A stretch of DNA of 43,483 nucleotides from Eubacterium sp. UBA4343 (GTDB lineage: Bacteria > Bacillota > Clostridia > Lachnospirales > Lachnospiraceae), in the NCBI GenBank assembly GCA_002394235.1, contig DGTF01000048.1, positions 1-43,483 of the forward strand. Reading direction: 5' to 3'. The position numbers were made by a program, and so were the translations under genes. This document shows, piece by piece, positions 31,598 through 40,238 of the stretch. How positions within the stretch are numbered: the stretch's first letter is position 1; each line of letters starts with the position of its first letter. Under the pieces are notes generated by a model. That model was not told the origin of the DNA. It was given only the letters and a program-made list of their open reading frames with translations, and searched no databases.

Positions 31598-32464
31598 TTA
31601 ATCCATCAACGCAAACATTTTCATTGCTGCCTTTACGTTTTCTTTCATGGCATCCCGTCCTGCCATACTGATCGATGAGAAGAAAATCGGCTCATCGGAC
31701 TTCAGTGTTTTCAGATAGGCAGCAGCCGCGCTTCCGCCGGATTTATCCATGTACGTGAAATAATTCACTTTTCTTACGCCGGCTTTTACTGCCTTTCCGT
31801 AATCTTCCCTGCTCACCCCGGAGCCGCCGTGCATGACTACCGGAATGTTGTTCGTAAGAGCTCTGACATTTTTCACAACATCAAAGTCCAGCTTCGGCTC
31901 TGTCAGATAAATGCCGTGTGTGGTGCCGAAAGAACATGCCAGCGCATCAATTCCGCTTTCCTCCACAAATATCTTCGCCTGTTCCGGGTCGGTATAAATC
32001 TTGGTTTCATCCGCTTCTCCCGTATCATCTCCTGCTCCGGACTCTCTTCTTCCCATGGAACCCAGCTCGGCTTCCACGGACGCGCCTGTCCTGGCTGCCA
32101 TGGCGACTGCCTTTTTCGTATTTTTCAGATTTTCCTCATATGGAAGGGTTGAGCCGTCGTACATGATCGAAGAAAAGCCCAGATCAAGCGCCTGCTGCAG
32201 ATATTCCAGAGTCTCACCATGATCCAGATGCACACACACCGGAACTTTGGATTTCTTCGCCACTTCTATCATAATCGGCCCGATCAGGTCTAATGGGATC
32301 CACGGTTCGTGGCACTGTGCGAACTGAATGATGACCGGGAGCTCCAGCTCCTCTGCTGCTTCCGTCACTGCCTGTAACGCCTCAAGATTCGGTGTATTAA
32401 AAGAACCGACGGCAATTTCTTTTTCTTCTGCTATTTTCATTACATCATTTAATGTTGCTAACAT
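31598..32464 (-). CDS. Class II (Zn) ketose-phosphate aldolase, FbaA/GatY type
   Basis: A 288-residue class II aldolase. Catalytic Asp81 and Zn ligand His82 lie in CVHLDHGE, the VEAELGSMGRRE loop gives Glu131/Glu133, and Zn ligands His183 (TTHGIY) and His212 (MHGGSGV) are present. The phosphate-binding motif normally read as N-[VI]-[DNA]-T is Asn234-Tyr-Phe-Thr237 here, so its centre is aromatic. That suggests an altered substrate site, for example a ketose 1-phosphate rather than fructose 1,6-bisphosphate. It is the first gene of the operon and would yield DHAP plus an aldehyde. The start at ATG 32464 has GGAGGAGG upstream. Confidence 0.92.
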   Translation of the reverse strand: MLATLNDVMKIAEEKEIAVGSFNTPNLEALQAVTEAAEELELPVIIQFAQCHEPWIPLDLIGPIMIEVAKKSKVPVCVHLDHGETLEYLQQALDLGFSSIMYDGSTLPYEENLKNTKKAVAMAARTGASVEAELGSMGRRESGAGDDTGEADETKIYTDPEQAKIFVEESGIDALACSFGTTHGIYLTEPKLDFDVVKNVRALTNNIPVVMHGGSGVSREDYGKAVKAGVRKVNYFTYMDKSGGSAAAAYLKTLKSDEPIFFSSISMAGRDAMKENVKAAMKMFALMD

Positions 32465-32533
32465 GAGAACCTCCTCCTGTAAACTTTTTTCTGTGGTTTA
32501 TTATCCTCATCATAGCTTTTCCGGCGCCGGTTT

Positions 32534-32600
32534 TATATAGAAGTCTGTTCATTTTACTTTGAATTTGTTCGCTGATATAATAAAATAAGTTCGCCGATAT
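32534..32600. promoter_or_regulatory. Divergent promoters with paired AraC-type direct repeats
   Basis: Direct repeats GTTCGCTGATAT (32567-32578) and GTTCGCCGATAT (32589-32600) are exactly 22 bp apart. On the minus side a weak promoter (TTCAAA, complement of 32558-32563; TATATA, 32534-32539; 18-bp spacer) abuts the proximal repeat, as expected for activator-dependent transcription. On the plus side TTTACT (32553-32558), 17 bp and TATAAT (32576-32581) overlap the repeat, which suggests autoregulation of the araC gene. Confidence 0.68.
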
Positions 32601-32656
32601 CCAAAATATCCAATTGATAAATGATATCTGTTATTAAAAGCGAGGTTAAGGAAACC

Positions 32657-33496
32657 ATGATTTCTACTTTCAATCGGACAAAGCTGAATTCCCTTCTCCA
32701 GGATTTTTACCGGCTCACGCCAATCCGTATCACTGTCTTCGATGATCAGTTTACAGAGCTGGCTTCCTATCCGGAACACATCGCGCCGTTCTGCCAGATC
32801 ATCCGCACGGATAAAGAAGGATATGAGAACTGTAAAAAATGTGACAGAGAAGCCTGCCTGCGCGCCGCGAAGCAGCGGTCCCCATACACCTACCGCTGCC
32901 ATGCGGGCCTCACGGAGAGCATCACACCGCTATATCTTGGAAACATTATCATCGGCTACCTTCTGTTTGGTCATGTATTTGCTTATCCCTCCCATGAAAC
33001 GGGATGGAAAATAATCGAAGAACAGTGCAGGAATTACAAGGTGGATAAAGAACTTCTGAAAAAAGAGTGTTTTTCCATGCCGCTTCACTCAGAGGCTTAT
33101 ATTACCTCTGCCTCCCACATTCTGGAGGCAGTTGCAAGTTACCTCTGTCTGGAGCGCATGGCGAGCCTGCGCAAGCAGGAGCTTCCCGTACAGATTGACG
33201 AATATATTCAGGCTCATTTTCTGGAAGACCTGACGGCTAAGGATATCGCTGAAAAATTTGGAATTGGCAGAACGCAATTATATGAGATCGCAAAACAGAA
33301 TTATGGTACAGGGATTGCAGAACATATCCGGATCTTAAGAATAGAAAAGGCGAAACAGCTTCTGGAAGACAGAAGTCTTCCTCTGGCTGAAATCGCCTCT
33401 CAGTGTGGATACAAAGATTATAACTATTTCATTACTGTGTTCAAACGTACCGTGGGTGTATCACCCAGGAAATACCAGTCCGGCTTTACCAGTTAA
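32657..33496 (+). CDS. AraC family regulator with PocR ligand-binding domain
   Basis: A 279-residue regulator. The N-terminal half is a PocR-type sensor domain (NSLLQDFYRLTPIRITVFDD; Cys-rich ENCKKCDREACLRA; YRCHAGLTESITPLYLGNIIIGYLLFGHV). The C-terminal 100 residues hold two AraC helix-turn-helix motifs (LTAKDIAEKFGIGRTQLYEI and LPLAEIASQCGYKDYNYF) ending VGVSPRKYQS. PocR domains bind small hydrocarbon, glycerol- or sugar-like ligands. It is divergent from the aldolase-isomerase-kinase operon, with paired operator repeats between, so it is the probable activator. The start at ATG 32657 has AAGGA 5 bp upstream. A longer frame from 32621 has no RBS. Confidence 0.93.
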   Translation: MISTFNRTKLNSLLQDFYRLTPIRITVFDDQFTELASYPEHIAPFCQIIRTDKEGYENCKKCDREACLRAAKQRSPYTYRCHAGLTESITPLYLGNIIIGYLLFGHVFAYPSHETGWKIIEEQCRNYKVDKELLKKECFSMPLHSEAYITSASHILEAVASYLCLERMASLRKQELPVQIDEYIQAHFLEDLTAKDIAEKFGIGRTQLYEIAKQNYGTGIAEHIRILRIEKAKQLLEDRSLPLAEIASQCGYKDYNYFITVFKRTVGVSPRKYQSGFTS

Positions 33497-33555
33497 TGAC
33501 ACGAGGCAGGATTTAAAAACAGTGTTTATGTAACAGAATAAATCCCCAAGTGATA

Positions 33556-33595
33556 ACCATACGCCCCGATTCGCTTTGAACCGGGGCGTATGGTT
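33556..33595. terminator. Inverted repeat between convergent araC-type and SBP genes
   Basis: CATACGCCCCG / CGGGGCGTATG is a perfect 11-bp stem around a 13-base loop. It lies between two convergent genes, so it probably terminates both, although no T tract follows on either strand. Short TTTGCTTA repeats follow at about 33594-33628. Confidence 0.55.
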
Positions 33596-33628
33596 TGCTT
33601 AAGTATGTTTTGCTTAGATTTGCTTAGA

Positions 33629-35224
33629 TTAGTTGATATCCAGATCCGCAGTGACCTGATAGTAATCGCTGGCGTGAGCGGTATAACCCGTCACATTGCT
33701 CTTGGAGATCATGTTCATTTGCAGAAAGGAGCAGAAGACAAATGCGTTGTCATCGAGAATCGCCTGCTGCAGGCGTACGGCCAGCTCACCCCGTTTGGCG
33801 GTGTCGAACTCGGTTGACAATTCTTCAATCATAGCACTGACTTCCTTGTTCTCATAGGCGCCAAAGTTGTAGCTCATACCGGGCATGCAGCTGGTGGTAA
33901 AGAAATACTGAGGATCACCGGACGGGGCGGTGACCAGAGCGGAGGCATAAATGTCCCAGCTGTTCATATCAGCAAGGAAATCCCGACGGTTGGCGGTACA
34001 GTTGATGTCCACATCCATGCCGATCTCCTTCAGGGTAGCCTGCACAGATTCGGCAAGCAGAGGCAGCTCCTGACGGCTGGGATAGGTCAGCCATCGAATG
34101 GACAGCTTCACGCCGTCCTTCTCCCGGATGCCGTCGCCGTCGGTGTCCACCCAGCCGGATTTTTCCAGAACTTCCTTTGCTCCTTCAGGATCGTAGTTTT
34201 CTGTAGTAACCTTCTCCCCGCCAAAATTTGAGAAGCCGTTGGGGAATGCGCCATTGGCGGGAACGCCGTGGCCATCCAGCATGGTCTTCACAAAGCCTTC
34301 CTTGTTGATGCCCATGGCAATGGCTTTCCGAACAGCCGCGTCCTGAATGATGGGGCTGGTCATGTTCATGGAGACGAAAAACGCCCGTGAGGTCTGAATG
34401 GAGGAGAACTGATAGTCGTCGTTTTCAAAATTGGGGTAAGCCTCGTATGCCATGCCGTAGGCGGCGTCAATGTCTCCAGCCTGTAAAGCGGCGGACAATG
34501 TATCGCCGTCGGACAGAGTGCGAATGGTCAGCTCGTCGATCTTGGGAGTGCCGTTCCAGTAGTTTTCGTTCTTGGTCAGTGTCAGGTGATCGTCCGTGAC
34601 CATATCCTCCACCACATAGGGTCCGGTGCCGACAACGATCCCTTTATCAAAGTCGCTGGCATCCACATCGATGATGCAGCCGTAAGGATCGCCAAGATAG
34701 TTCATGAGCGCGGGGTTAGGCTCGCTGGTGGTAATGGTCAATACCTGACCGTCCGCCTTGATATCAGTGATCTTTGTGTCACTGGGGGCTCGGTCATGGT
34801 TCGCAAGCAAATGTTCAAGACACTGCTTCACCGCTTCACCGTCCATTTTCCGTCCGTTGGAGAAGGTAACGTTATCCTGCAAGGTTATGGTCCAGGTGCA
34901 GTTACCGTCATTTTCCCAGGACTTTGCCAGCCAGGGTTCCAGCTCCATGGTGTCGGTGTAATGCACCAGCGTCTCACCGATACCATAGCGGATGCAGGCC
35001 CAGCCGTTGTAGGTGCGATGAGGATCGACGGTTTCCTCCCAGTTTTCAGAGTTGAAGGTGGTGTCGCCGATGGTCATAACTTTCCTGTCTGCGGAGGCTT
35101 TCTGCCAGGAAGCATTGCTGCCACTGTCAGCATCAGGTGCCTGCGCCGGGGTGTTGCTGCCGCAGCCAGTCAGCAGAGAAACGACAAGACAGGCAGCCAT
35201 AATCAGGGAAAACGGCTTTTTCAT
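33629..35224 (-). CDS. ABC transporter substrate-binding lipoprotein (NikA/OppA type)
   Basis: A 531-residue solute-binding protein of the nickel/peptide/opine family (SBP_bac_5). It has a lipoprotein signal with lipobox LLTGC (Cys21), followed by a low-complexity Gly/Ser/Asp spacer, then WACIRYGIGETLVHY, PWLAKSWENDGNCTWTI, NYWNGTPKIDELTIR and SYNFGAYENKEV. It is the last gene of the operon that contains both permeases, two ATPases and two methyltransferases. Ligand is not determinable. The family includes Ni-chelate, metallophore and oligopeptide binders. The gene is slightly unusual in being placed last rather than first. Confidence 0.92.
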   Translation of the reverse strand: MKKPFSLIMAACLVVSLLTGCGSNTPAQAPDADSGSNASWQKASADRKVMTIGDTTFNSENWEETVDPHRTYNGWACIRYGIGETLVHYTDTMELEPWLAKSWENDGNCTWTITLQDNVTFSNGRKMDGEAVKQCLEHLLANHDRAPSDTKITDIKADGQVLTITTSEPNPALMNYLGDPYGCIIDVDASDFDKGIVVGTGPYVVEDMVTDDHLTLTKNENYWNGTPKIDELTIRTLSDGDTLSAALQAGDIDAAYGMAYEAYPNFENDDYQFSSIQTSRAFFVSMNMTSPIIQDAAVRKAIAMGINKEGFVKTMLDGHGVPANGAFPNGFSNFGGEKVTTENYDPEGAKEVLEKSGWVDTDGDGIREKDGVKLSIRWLTYPSRQELPLLAESVQATLKEIGMDVDINCTANRRDFLADMNSWDIYASALVTAPSGDPQYFFTTSCMPGMSYNFGAYENKEVSAMIEELSTEFDTAKRGELAVRLQQAILDDNAFVFCSFLQMNMISKSNVTGYTAHASDYYQVTADLDIN

Positions 35225-35289
35225 TTTATATTTCCTTTCTTCAAATGTAATATGTGGAAGCCAGTCACCTGGCCCGGCACCAATGAGTA

Positions 35290-36054
35290 TTACAGAACGC
35301 TGTCGATCAAGCGCTGAGTGTACGCATTCCTGGGATGTTGAATGACTTCGTCGGGAGTACCCTCCTCCACAATGCCGCCGTGATACATCACCAGCACCCG
35401 GTCACAGAACTGCTGCACAAGAGAGATGTCGTGGCAGATGAACAGGATGGACAAGCTGTTTCCCTGTTGGGAACGAAGCTCATTCAGCAGTTCCAATATT
35501 TCCTTCTGAACAGTCACATCCAGCGCGGAGGTGGCTTCATCACAGATGAGAATCCCCGGCTTCACAGCAAGAGCCCGGGCGATGGCCGCTCTCTGGCATT
35601 GTCCTCCGCTGACCTGATGGGGATAGCGATCCGCAAAGTCAGCAGAAAGCCCGCACTTCCCCAGAAGCCGCTCCACTTCCTTGCGTGTTTCCTTACGGGA
35701 CATTCCGATATTCCGCAGACTCTCCCCAATGCCGTCGCCCAGAGTCCGGCGAGGGTCAAAGGAATCTGTGGGAGTCTGGAACACCATCTGCATTTTCCGG
35801 TAGACCTTACGAAGTTCCTTGCCTTTCAGATGGGTAATCTCCGCACCCTCCAGCAGAATACTCCCTTCTGTGACATCCAGCAGCCTGGTGATCAAATTCA
35901 CTGCAGTCGTCTTGCCGCTTCCGCTTTCACCGATAATACCTAAGCACTCACCAGGACGGAGGTCAAAGCAAATGCCGCTGACCGCGGTGAAATTCTCCTG
36001 CCCGCTGCGGGAAAAGATCTTTGTGAGATTTTCAACTTTTAAAATCGGTTCCAT
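35290..36054 (-). CDS. ABC transporter ATP-binding protein (OppF/NikE type)
   Basis: A 254-residue ATPase. Walker A is GESGSGKTTAVNL, the Q-loop region follows, the signature is VSGGQCQRAAIARAL, Walker B is ILICDEATSALD and the H-loop is FICHDISLV. Start ATG 36054 (MEPILKVENLTKIF) has GGAGGAAAGGAG just upstream and overlaps the preceding ATPase gene by 23 bp. A longer frame to 36144 would run deep into that gene. It energises import together with the neighbouring ATPase. It lacks the long C-terminal oligopeptide extension. Confidence 0.93.
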   Translation of the reverse strand: MEPILKVENLTKIFSRSGQENFTAVSGICFDLRPGECLGIIGESGSGKTTAVNLITRLLDVTEGSILLEGAEITHLKGKELRKVYRKMQMVFQTPTDSFDPRRTLGDGIGESLRNIGMSRKETRKEVERLLGKCGLSADFADRYPHQVSGGQCQRAAIARALAVKPGILICDEATSALDVTVQKEILELLNELRSQQGNSLSILFICHDISLVQQFCDRVLVMYHGGIVEEGTPDEVIQHPRNAYTQRLIDSVL

Positions 36055-36844
36055 CTCCTTTCCTCCGTAGTCTCGGCACTGCGGAAAGAAGCTGTCGGGT
36101 ATACTCTGCCTGTGGGCTCCCAAGTACCTGACGGGTGTCGCCATACTCTACGGCTTCCCCGTTCTTCATCACCAGTATCTTATCTGCCATGGCCCCGATA
36201 ACCCCTATGTTGTGGGTCACCAAAATCATGGCCGTACCGTAAGTCTTTCTCACCAGCAGCATCTCGTCCAATACCTGTTTTTGCACCGTCACATCCAACG
36301 CGGAAGTCGGCTCGTCCGCGAACAATATGCCGGGATTTAAGAGCATTGCCGCCGCAATGCCCACCCGCTGCTGCATTCCGCCGGACAGCTCAAAGGGGAA
36401 GCTCTCCAGCACCCGTTCTCCGTCTCCGTCTTCAAAACCCAGCTTGCCCATCAGCTCTATGGCACGCCGGTGAAATTCTTGTTTTGAAATCTTTCCATGC
36501 TCGGTCATCGTCTCGTAGAGCTGTGCGCCGATGGTGCGAATGGGGCAGAAGGAGCTGCCCGCGCTCTGGAAGATCATGCCCAATTCCGGTCCGTTGAGTT
36601 TGCGAAGTTCTTTAGCGGGCAGATCAGGAAGATTCTTTCCCTTGTACCAGATGTCGCCCCGGGTCACCATTCCGGCATCGCCCAACAGACCCATGGCGGC
36701 TTTAATCAGGGTGGATTTTCCGCAGCCGCTTTCGCCTGCAATGCCAAGGATTTCACCGGGCTCCAGGGTGAAGCTCACATCCTTTACAGCCAGAAAGCCG
36801 TTATAGGAGATACCTACATGGTCATATCGCAACAATTCTGCCAT
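36032..36844 (-). CDS. ABC transporter ATP-binding protein (OppD/NikD type)
   Basis: A 270-residue ATPase. Walker A is GESGCGKSTLIKAAMG, the signature is LSGGMQQRVGIAAAML, Walker B is ILFADEPTSALDVT and the H-loop is LVTHNIGVIG. It forms a heterodimer with the downstream OppF/NikE-type ATPase. The gene lies 4 bp after the NikC-type permease gene. It is shorter than typical OppD (~320 residues), close to NikD. Confidence 0.93.
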   Translation of the reverse strand: MAELLRYDHVGISYNGFLAVKDVSFTLEPGEILGIAGESGCGKSTLIKAAMGLLGDAGMVTRGDIWYKGKNLPDLPAKELRKLNGPELGMIFQSAGSSFCPIRTIGAQLYETMTEHGKISKQEFHRRAIELMGKLGFEDGDGERVLESFPFELSGGMQQRVGIAAAMLLNPGILFADEPTSALDVTVQKQVLDEMLLVRKTYGTAMILVTHNIGVIGAMADKILVMKNGEAVEYGDTRQVLGSPQAEYTRQLLSAVPRLRRKGDGTDFKS

Positions 36845-36848
36845 ACCG

Positions 36849-37694
36849 TTACCTCCCCTTGGGATCTGCGTAGTCCCGGATTGTGTCGCCCAGCAGGTTG
36901 AAGATCATAACAGAAAGGAAGATCGCGATGCCGGGAGAAAAGGTAATCCAGGGAGAGGTGGTCATCAGGCTCCGGGTGTCGCTCATCATGCTTCCCCACT
37001 CCGCAATGGGCGGTTTCGCACCCAGCCCTAAGAAACTCAGTGCCGCCAGCTCCATCATCATGGTGCCAATATCCAGCACGGACGTCACCAGAATCGGACC
37101 GATGATGTTGGGTAGGATGTGCTTGAAAATGATCTTGCCCGTGCTGCTACCGGAGAGCTTTGCCGCCTTCATCCAGACTGTTTCCTTCCGGGCAAGGGTC
37201 TGACTCCGGGCGATCCGGGCATATTTGGGCCAGGAAATCACCGCCAGAGCGATAATGGCATTTTGTAATCCACCTCCCAGCACACCCGCTACCGCCAGTG
37301 CGAACACCAGTCCGGGGAAAGCAAGGAACAGATCGGAAATCCGCATAAGCACCGTATCCAATGCTTTGCCGTACCAGCCGCAGACCACGCCCACGGCGGT
37401 TCCGAAAGCGGTGATGATCGCAACCAGCAAAAGGGTGGAAAAAATACTGGTTCGGCTGCCCACTATAACCCGGGACAGCATATCCCGTCCGTAGCGGTCC
37501 GTGCCCAGAAGATGCTCCGCACAGGGTGGCTGTTTGGCGATGCTCAAATTCTGCAAATAAGGGTCATAGGGAGCGAGATACTCCGAGAAAAGGGAGCAGA
37601 CAATTAACAGCGCAGCGAGTGTGCCGAAGACGATAAGACGTATTTTTACGCTGCCTTTTTTGATTTTCTGCTTCCGTATGGTAACTTCACGCAT
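36849..37694 (-). CDS. ABC transporter permease (OppC/NikC type)
   Basis: A 281-residue inner membrane permease. The N-terminal cytosolic segment is followed by a helix (IVFGTLAALLIVCSLFSEYL), the conserved EHLLGTDRYGRDMLSRVIVGSR loop, then helices with the EAA-type coupling motif (MKAAKLSGSSTGKIIFKHILPN). ATG 37694 is preferred since it overlaps the stop of the upstream permease gene by 8 bp. A longer frame from 37733 would overlap it by 47 bp. Confidence 0.92.
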   Translation of the reverse strand: MREVTIRKQKIKKGSVKIRLIVFGTLAALLIVCSLFSEYLAPYDPYLQNLSIAKQPPCAEHLLGTDRYGRDMLSRVIVGSRTSIFSTLLLVAIITAFGTAVGVVCGWYGKALDTVLMRISDLFLAFPGLVFALAVAGVLGGGLQNAIIALAVISWPKYARIARSQTLARKETVWMKAAKLSGSSTGKIIFKHILPNIIGPILVTSVLDIGTMMMELAALSFLGLGAKPPIAEWGSMMSDTRSLMTTSPWITFSPGIAIFLSVMIFNLLGDTIRDYADPKGR

Positions 37695-38631
37695 CCGCAC
37701 GCACCCCCAGTCGAATTCTCGGATCAAGGGCATGGTAAAGCAGGTCTGTGATCAGATTGACCAATACGTAGATGATTGCCATCCAGACCACATAAGCCTG
37801 AATCATGGGATAGTCACGCATGGTGATGGCATCCACCGCCAGCTTCCCCACGCCATCCCACATAAAAATACTCTCAATAATCGCCGTACCGCCCAGAAGA
37901 CTTCCGATGGACAGAGCCAGCAGCGTGATGATGGTGAGCATGGAGGATTTCAGCACGCTTTTCCAGAGGATAACGGAACTGCGGACACCTCTCGCCTTTG
38001 CGCCGATGACGTAATCCTTGTTCAGCTCCTCCAGCACCGCAGCCCGCACCTGCCGCATGTACTTGGCAGACATGGCAATGGCAAGAGTCAGGGTAGGCAG
38101 CATGGCGCTCTGGATACTCAGTCCCTTTGAAATAACGGGAAGTTTTCTCAGTTTGATAGAGAAAATCTGCATGAGAAGCAGCGCCACGAAGAAGTTGGGA
38201 AGGGAATTTCCCACGAAGCTGAAAAAACGCAGAACGTAGTCTGTTAGCTTATCATGGCGCACCGCCGTCAGAACCCCCAGCGGAATGGAAATGACCACCG
38301 TCATGGCTATAGACAGCGCGGTAAGCAGCAGCGTCGCCGGGAGCTTTGAAATAAACGTCTGAAATACATCCTTCCCGGATATATAGCTCACGCCCATATC
38401 GCCCCGCATCATACCGCCCACCCAGGCAAGGTACTGGACGAGAAAGGGCTTATCCAGACCAAGCTCCGCCCGCTTCGCGTCAATGATCTCCTGTGACACC
38501 GCACCCTTATCGCCATAAAGCTCGGTAATAGCATCGCTGCCCGCCGCGCGCATCATAGCAAAAGACAGAAAAGTGATGCCAATTAGGACAGGTATCAATT
38601 GTAAGAATCTGCGTAAAACGTATTTCTTCAA
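37687..38631 (-). CDS. ABC transporter permease (OppB/NikB type)
   Basis: A 314-residue permease. The family start KYVLRRFLQLIPVLIGITFLSFAMM is followed by the periplasmic loop with ELGLDKPFLVQYLAWV, the PLGVLTAVRHD segment and the EAA motif (NKDYVIGAKARGVRSSVILWKSVLKSS). Its start overlaps the stop of the upstream methyltransferase by 4 bp, so the methyltransferases and the transporter are one translationally coupled operon. Confidence 0.93.
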   Translation of the reverse strand: MKKYVLRRFLQLIPVLIGITFLSFAMMRAAGSDAITELYGDKGAVSQEIIDAKRAELGLDKPFLVQYLAWVGGMMRGDMGVSYISGKDVFQTFISKLPATLLLTALSIAMTVVISIPLGVLTAVRHDKLTDYVLRFFSFVGNSLPNFFVALLLMQIFSIKLRKLPVISKGLSIQSAMLPTLTLAIAMSAKYMRQVRAAVLEELNKDYVIGAKARGVRSSVILWKSVLKSSMLTIITLLALSIGSLLGGTAIIESIFMWDGVGKLAVDAITMRDYPMIQAYVVWMAIIYVLVNLITDLLYHALDPRIRLGVRADA

Positions 38632-39419
38632 ATTGCAGCCCCCACTTTACAGCCCTCCACCAGGAACATAGGTGTGGAGGCATTGTTGATCCGTTCTTCT
38701 CTCGTCCAGACCTGCTTCCAGATTTCCGTATCGGCATTTGCCTGCATTCCCATCCCCCGAAGCACATCCAGATCCCACGCAGGGCGATGAATCCTGGAAA
38801 GCGGGGTCTGACGGGCGATGGCTTCCATGGCATCCACATCCGTTCCGGCAGTTTCGTCCCGGACATCTGAATCCTGAAGGTTCTTCCTGTCCAGTGCGTG
38901 TGCTGCCTGGTCATTCTCGTCCCAGAGGTAGCGGTACCAGTTAGCGTCAAAATTCAGGAGCAGCCCGCCGGGTTTCAGCACCCGCATCCAATGGGCATAG
39001 GCTTTCTCCGGGTTTGGCAAATTCCATGTGACGTTCCGGGTCACCAGCACATCAAAGGAAGCCGCCCGGAAGGACAGTTCCTCGGCATTCATCTGCCGGA
39101 AATCGATCTTCTCAGCCAACGTCCCTGCGTTGCGCTTCGCTTCCTCCAGCATGGAGGCGGTATAGTCCACCGCTGTCACCTGATAGCCCAGCTCCGCCAG
39201 AATAATGGCGAAGAAACCCGGTCCGGTGCCTACATCCAACACGCGGATCCGCTTCGGGTTGGTATTGGGAAACCGGGCGGCAATGCGCCGGGAGATCAGC
39301 CCTCGCCATACCGTTTTCTGGCTGGTTGCCAGCTCCTCCTGATTGACCCCGGAGTAACCGGAAGCCCTGTTTGTCCAATAGTGGATATTTTCTTCTTCAT
39401 AGGTTGCAAACTGTTTCAT
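38628..39419 (-). CDS. Class I SAM-dependent methyltransferase (first paralogue, next to permeases)
   Basis: A 263-residue methyltransferase. The SAM-binding motif I VLDVGTGPGFFA (about 59-70) is followed by acidic motif II (VTAVDYTASMLEEA), motif III-like NAEELSFRAASFDVLVTRNVTWNLPNP and RVLKPGGLLLNFDANWYRYLW. It is related to the next gene upstream (39441-40172): both share RN[VL]TW.LP.P..AY..W.RVLKP.G.LLNFDA. Substrate is unknown. It overlaps the NikB-type permease gene by 4 bp, so it may modify or make the compound the transporter imports. Confidence 0.92.
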   Translation of the reverse strand: MKQFATYEEENIHYWTNRASGYSGVNQEELATSQKTVWRGLISRRIAARFPNTNPKRIRVLDVGTGPGFFAIILAELGYQVTAVDYTASMLEEAKRNAGTLAEKIDFRQMNAEELSFRAASFDVLVTRNVTWNLPNPEKAYAHWMRVLKPGGLLLNFDANWYRYLWDENDQAAHALDRKNLQDSDVRDETAGTDVDAMEAIARQTPLSRIHRPAWDLDVLRGMGMQANADTEIWKQVWTREERINNASTPMFLVEGCKVGAAI

Positions 39420-39440
39420 GGCAAAAGTGCCTCCGATTTC

Positions 39441-40172
39441 TTATTTCTGAGCTACAATCCCAAACATGGGGGCAGCAGTCAGATCCAGTTCTCCCAACAG
39501 ACGCTGACCAACCTGTGTGTCCGTCTGACATTTCACAAAGCCTGTTCTTGTCAAAAGCTGCGCATCCCACGCCGGTCGGGATTTCCCAATGTCCATCGAA
39601 AGCGTAATGTCGTCATTTTCCTTCTGTAAGACATCCGTCATGCCCACATGTCCGTACGGGCTGTCCGGGGCAACCTTTCGGTTCTGGATGCTGTGGCTGC
39701 GCACATGAGAAGCGTAGTCCGCATCAAAATTCAAAAGCACCCCGTCGGGTTTCAACACTCTAAACCACTCGGCATAGGCGCTGTCCGGATCAGGAAGCGT
39801 CCATGTAAGATTCCGGCTGATGACCACATCAAAAGAATCATTGGGATAATCCAAATTCTGAGCGTCCATTTCCCGGAAAGTGATATCGAGATTCCGCTGT
39901 TTTGCCAGAATCCGGGCTTCCTCCAGCATGGCAGGGGTAAGATCAATTCCCTCCACACGATGCCCCTGCTCCGCCAGAAGCACGGCGAAAAAACCAACGC
40001 CGGTGCCCACGTCCAGAATGTCCAGCTTTCTCCGCTCCGGCAGGAACCGTTCGATCTCATGGAGCCACCTTTGCCCCATTTCATTTCCCAGCTCGTTCTT
40101 ACGCACGGTTCCAAAATCGTGGGAACGCTGTGTCCAGTATTTCTTCACACGTTCTTCCATTTTCACATCCAT
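39441..40172 (-). CDS. Class I SAM-dependent methyltransferase (second paralogue, operon leader)
   Basis: A 243-residue methyltransferase paralogous to the gene downstream. It has motif I ILDVGTGVGFFAVLL, motif II GIDLTPAMLEEA and SFDVVISRNLTWTLPDP followed by RVLKPDGVLLNFDADYASHVR. The start at ATG 40172 is taken from the GGAGGAAGG about 8-16 bp upstream. A longer frame to 40208 has no RBS. It is the first gene of the seven-gene operon, 21 bp before the second methyltransferase, with a promoter at 40239-40267. The two enzymes may act in sequence on one substrate or as a heterodimer. Confidence 0.9.
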   Translation of the reverse strand: MDVKMEERVKKYWTQRSHDFGTVRKNELGNEMGQRWLHEIERFLPERRKLDILDVGTGVGFFAVLLAEQGHRVEGIDLTPAMLEEARILAKQRNLDITFREMDAQNLDYPNDSFDVVISRNLTWTLPDPDSAYAEWFRVLKPDGVLLNFDADYASHVRSHSIQNRKVAPDSPYGHVGMTDVLQKENDDITLSMDIGKSRPAWDAQLLTRTGFVKCQTDTQVGQRLLGELDLTAAPMFGIVAQK

Positions 40173-40238
40173 ATTTCCATCCTTCCTCCGACAATTCACC
40201 ATAAGCAATCATTGGCTTCCCCTTTTCATGCCTGATGA

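Noticed and set aside
33629..40208. Composite transposon or ICE carrying the ABC operon
   Set aside because: No transposase, integrase, relaxase, terminal inverted repeats or target duplication are visible at either end. Only a possible scar remains, reported separately.
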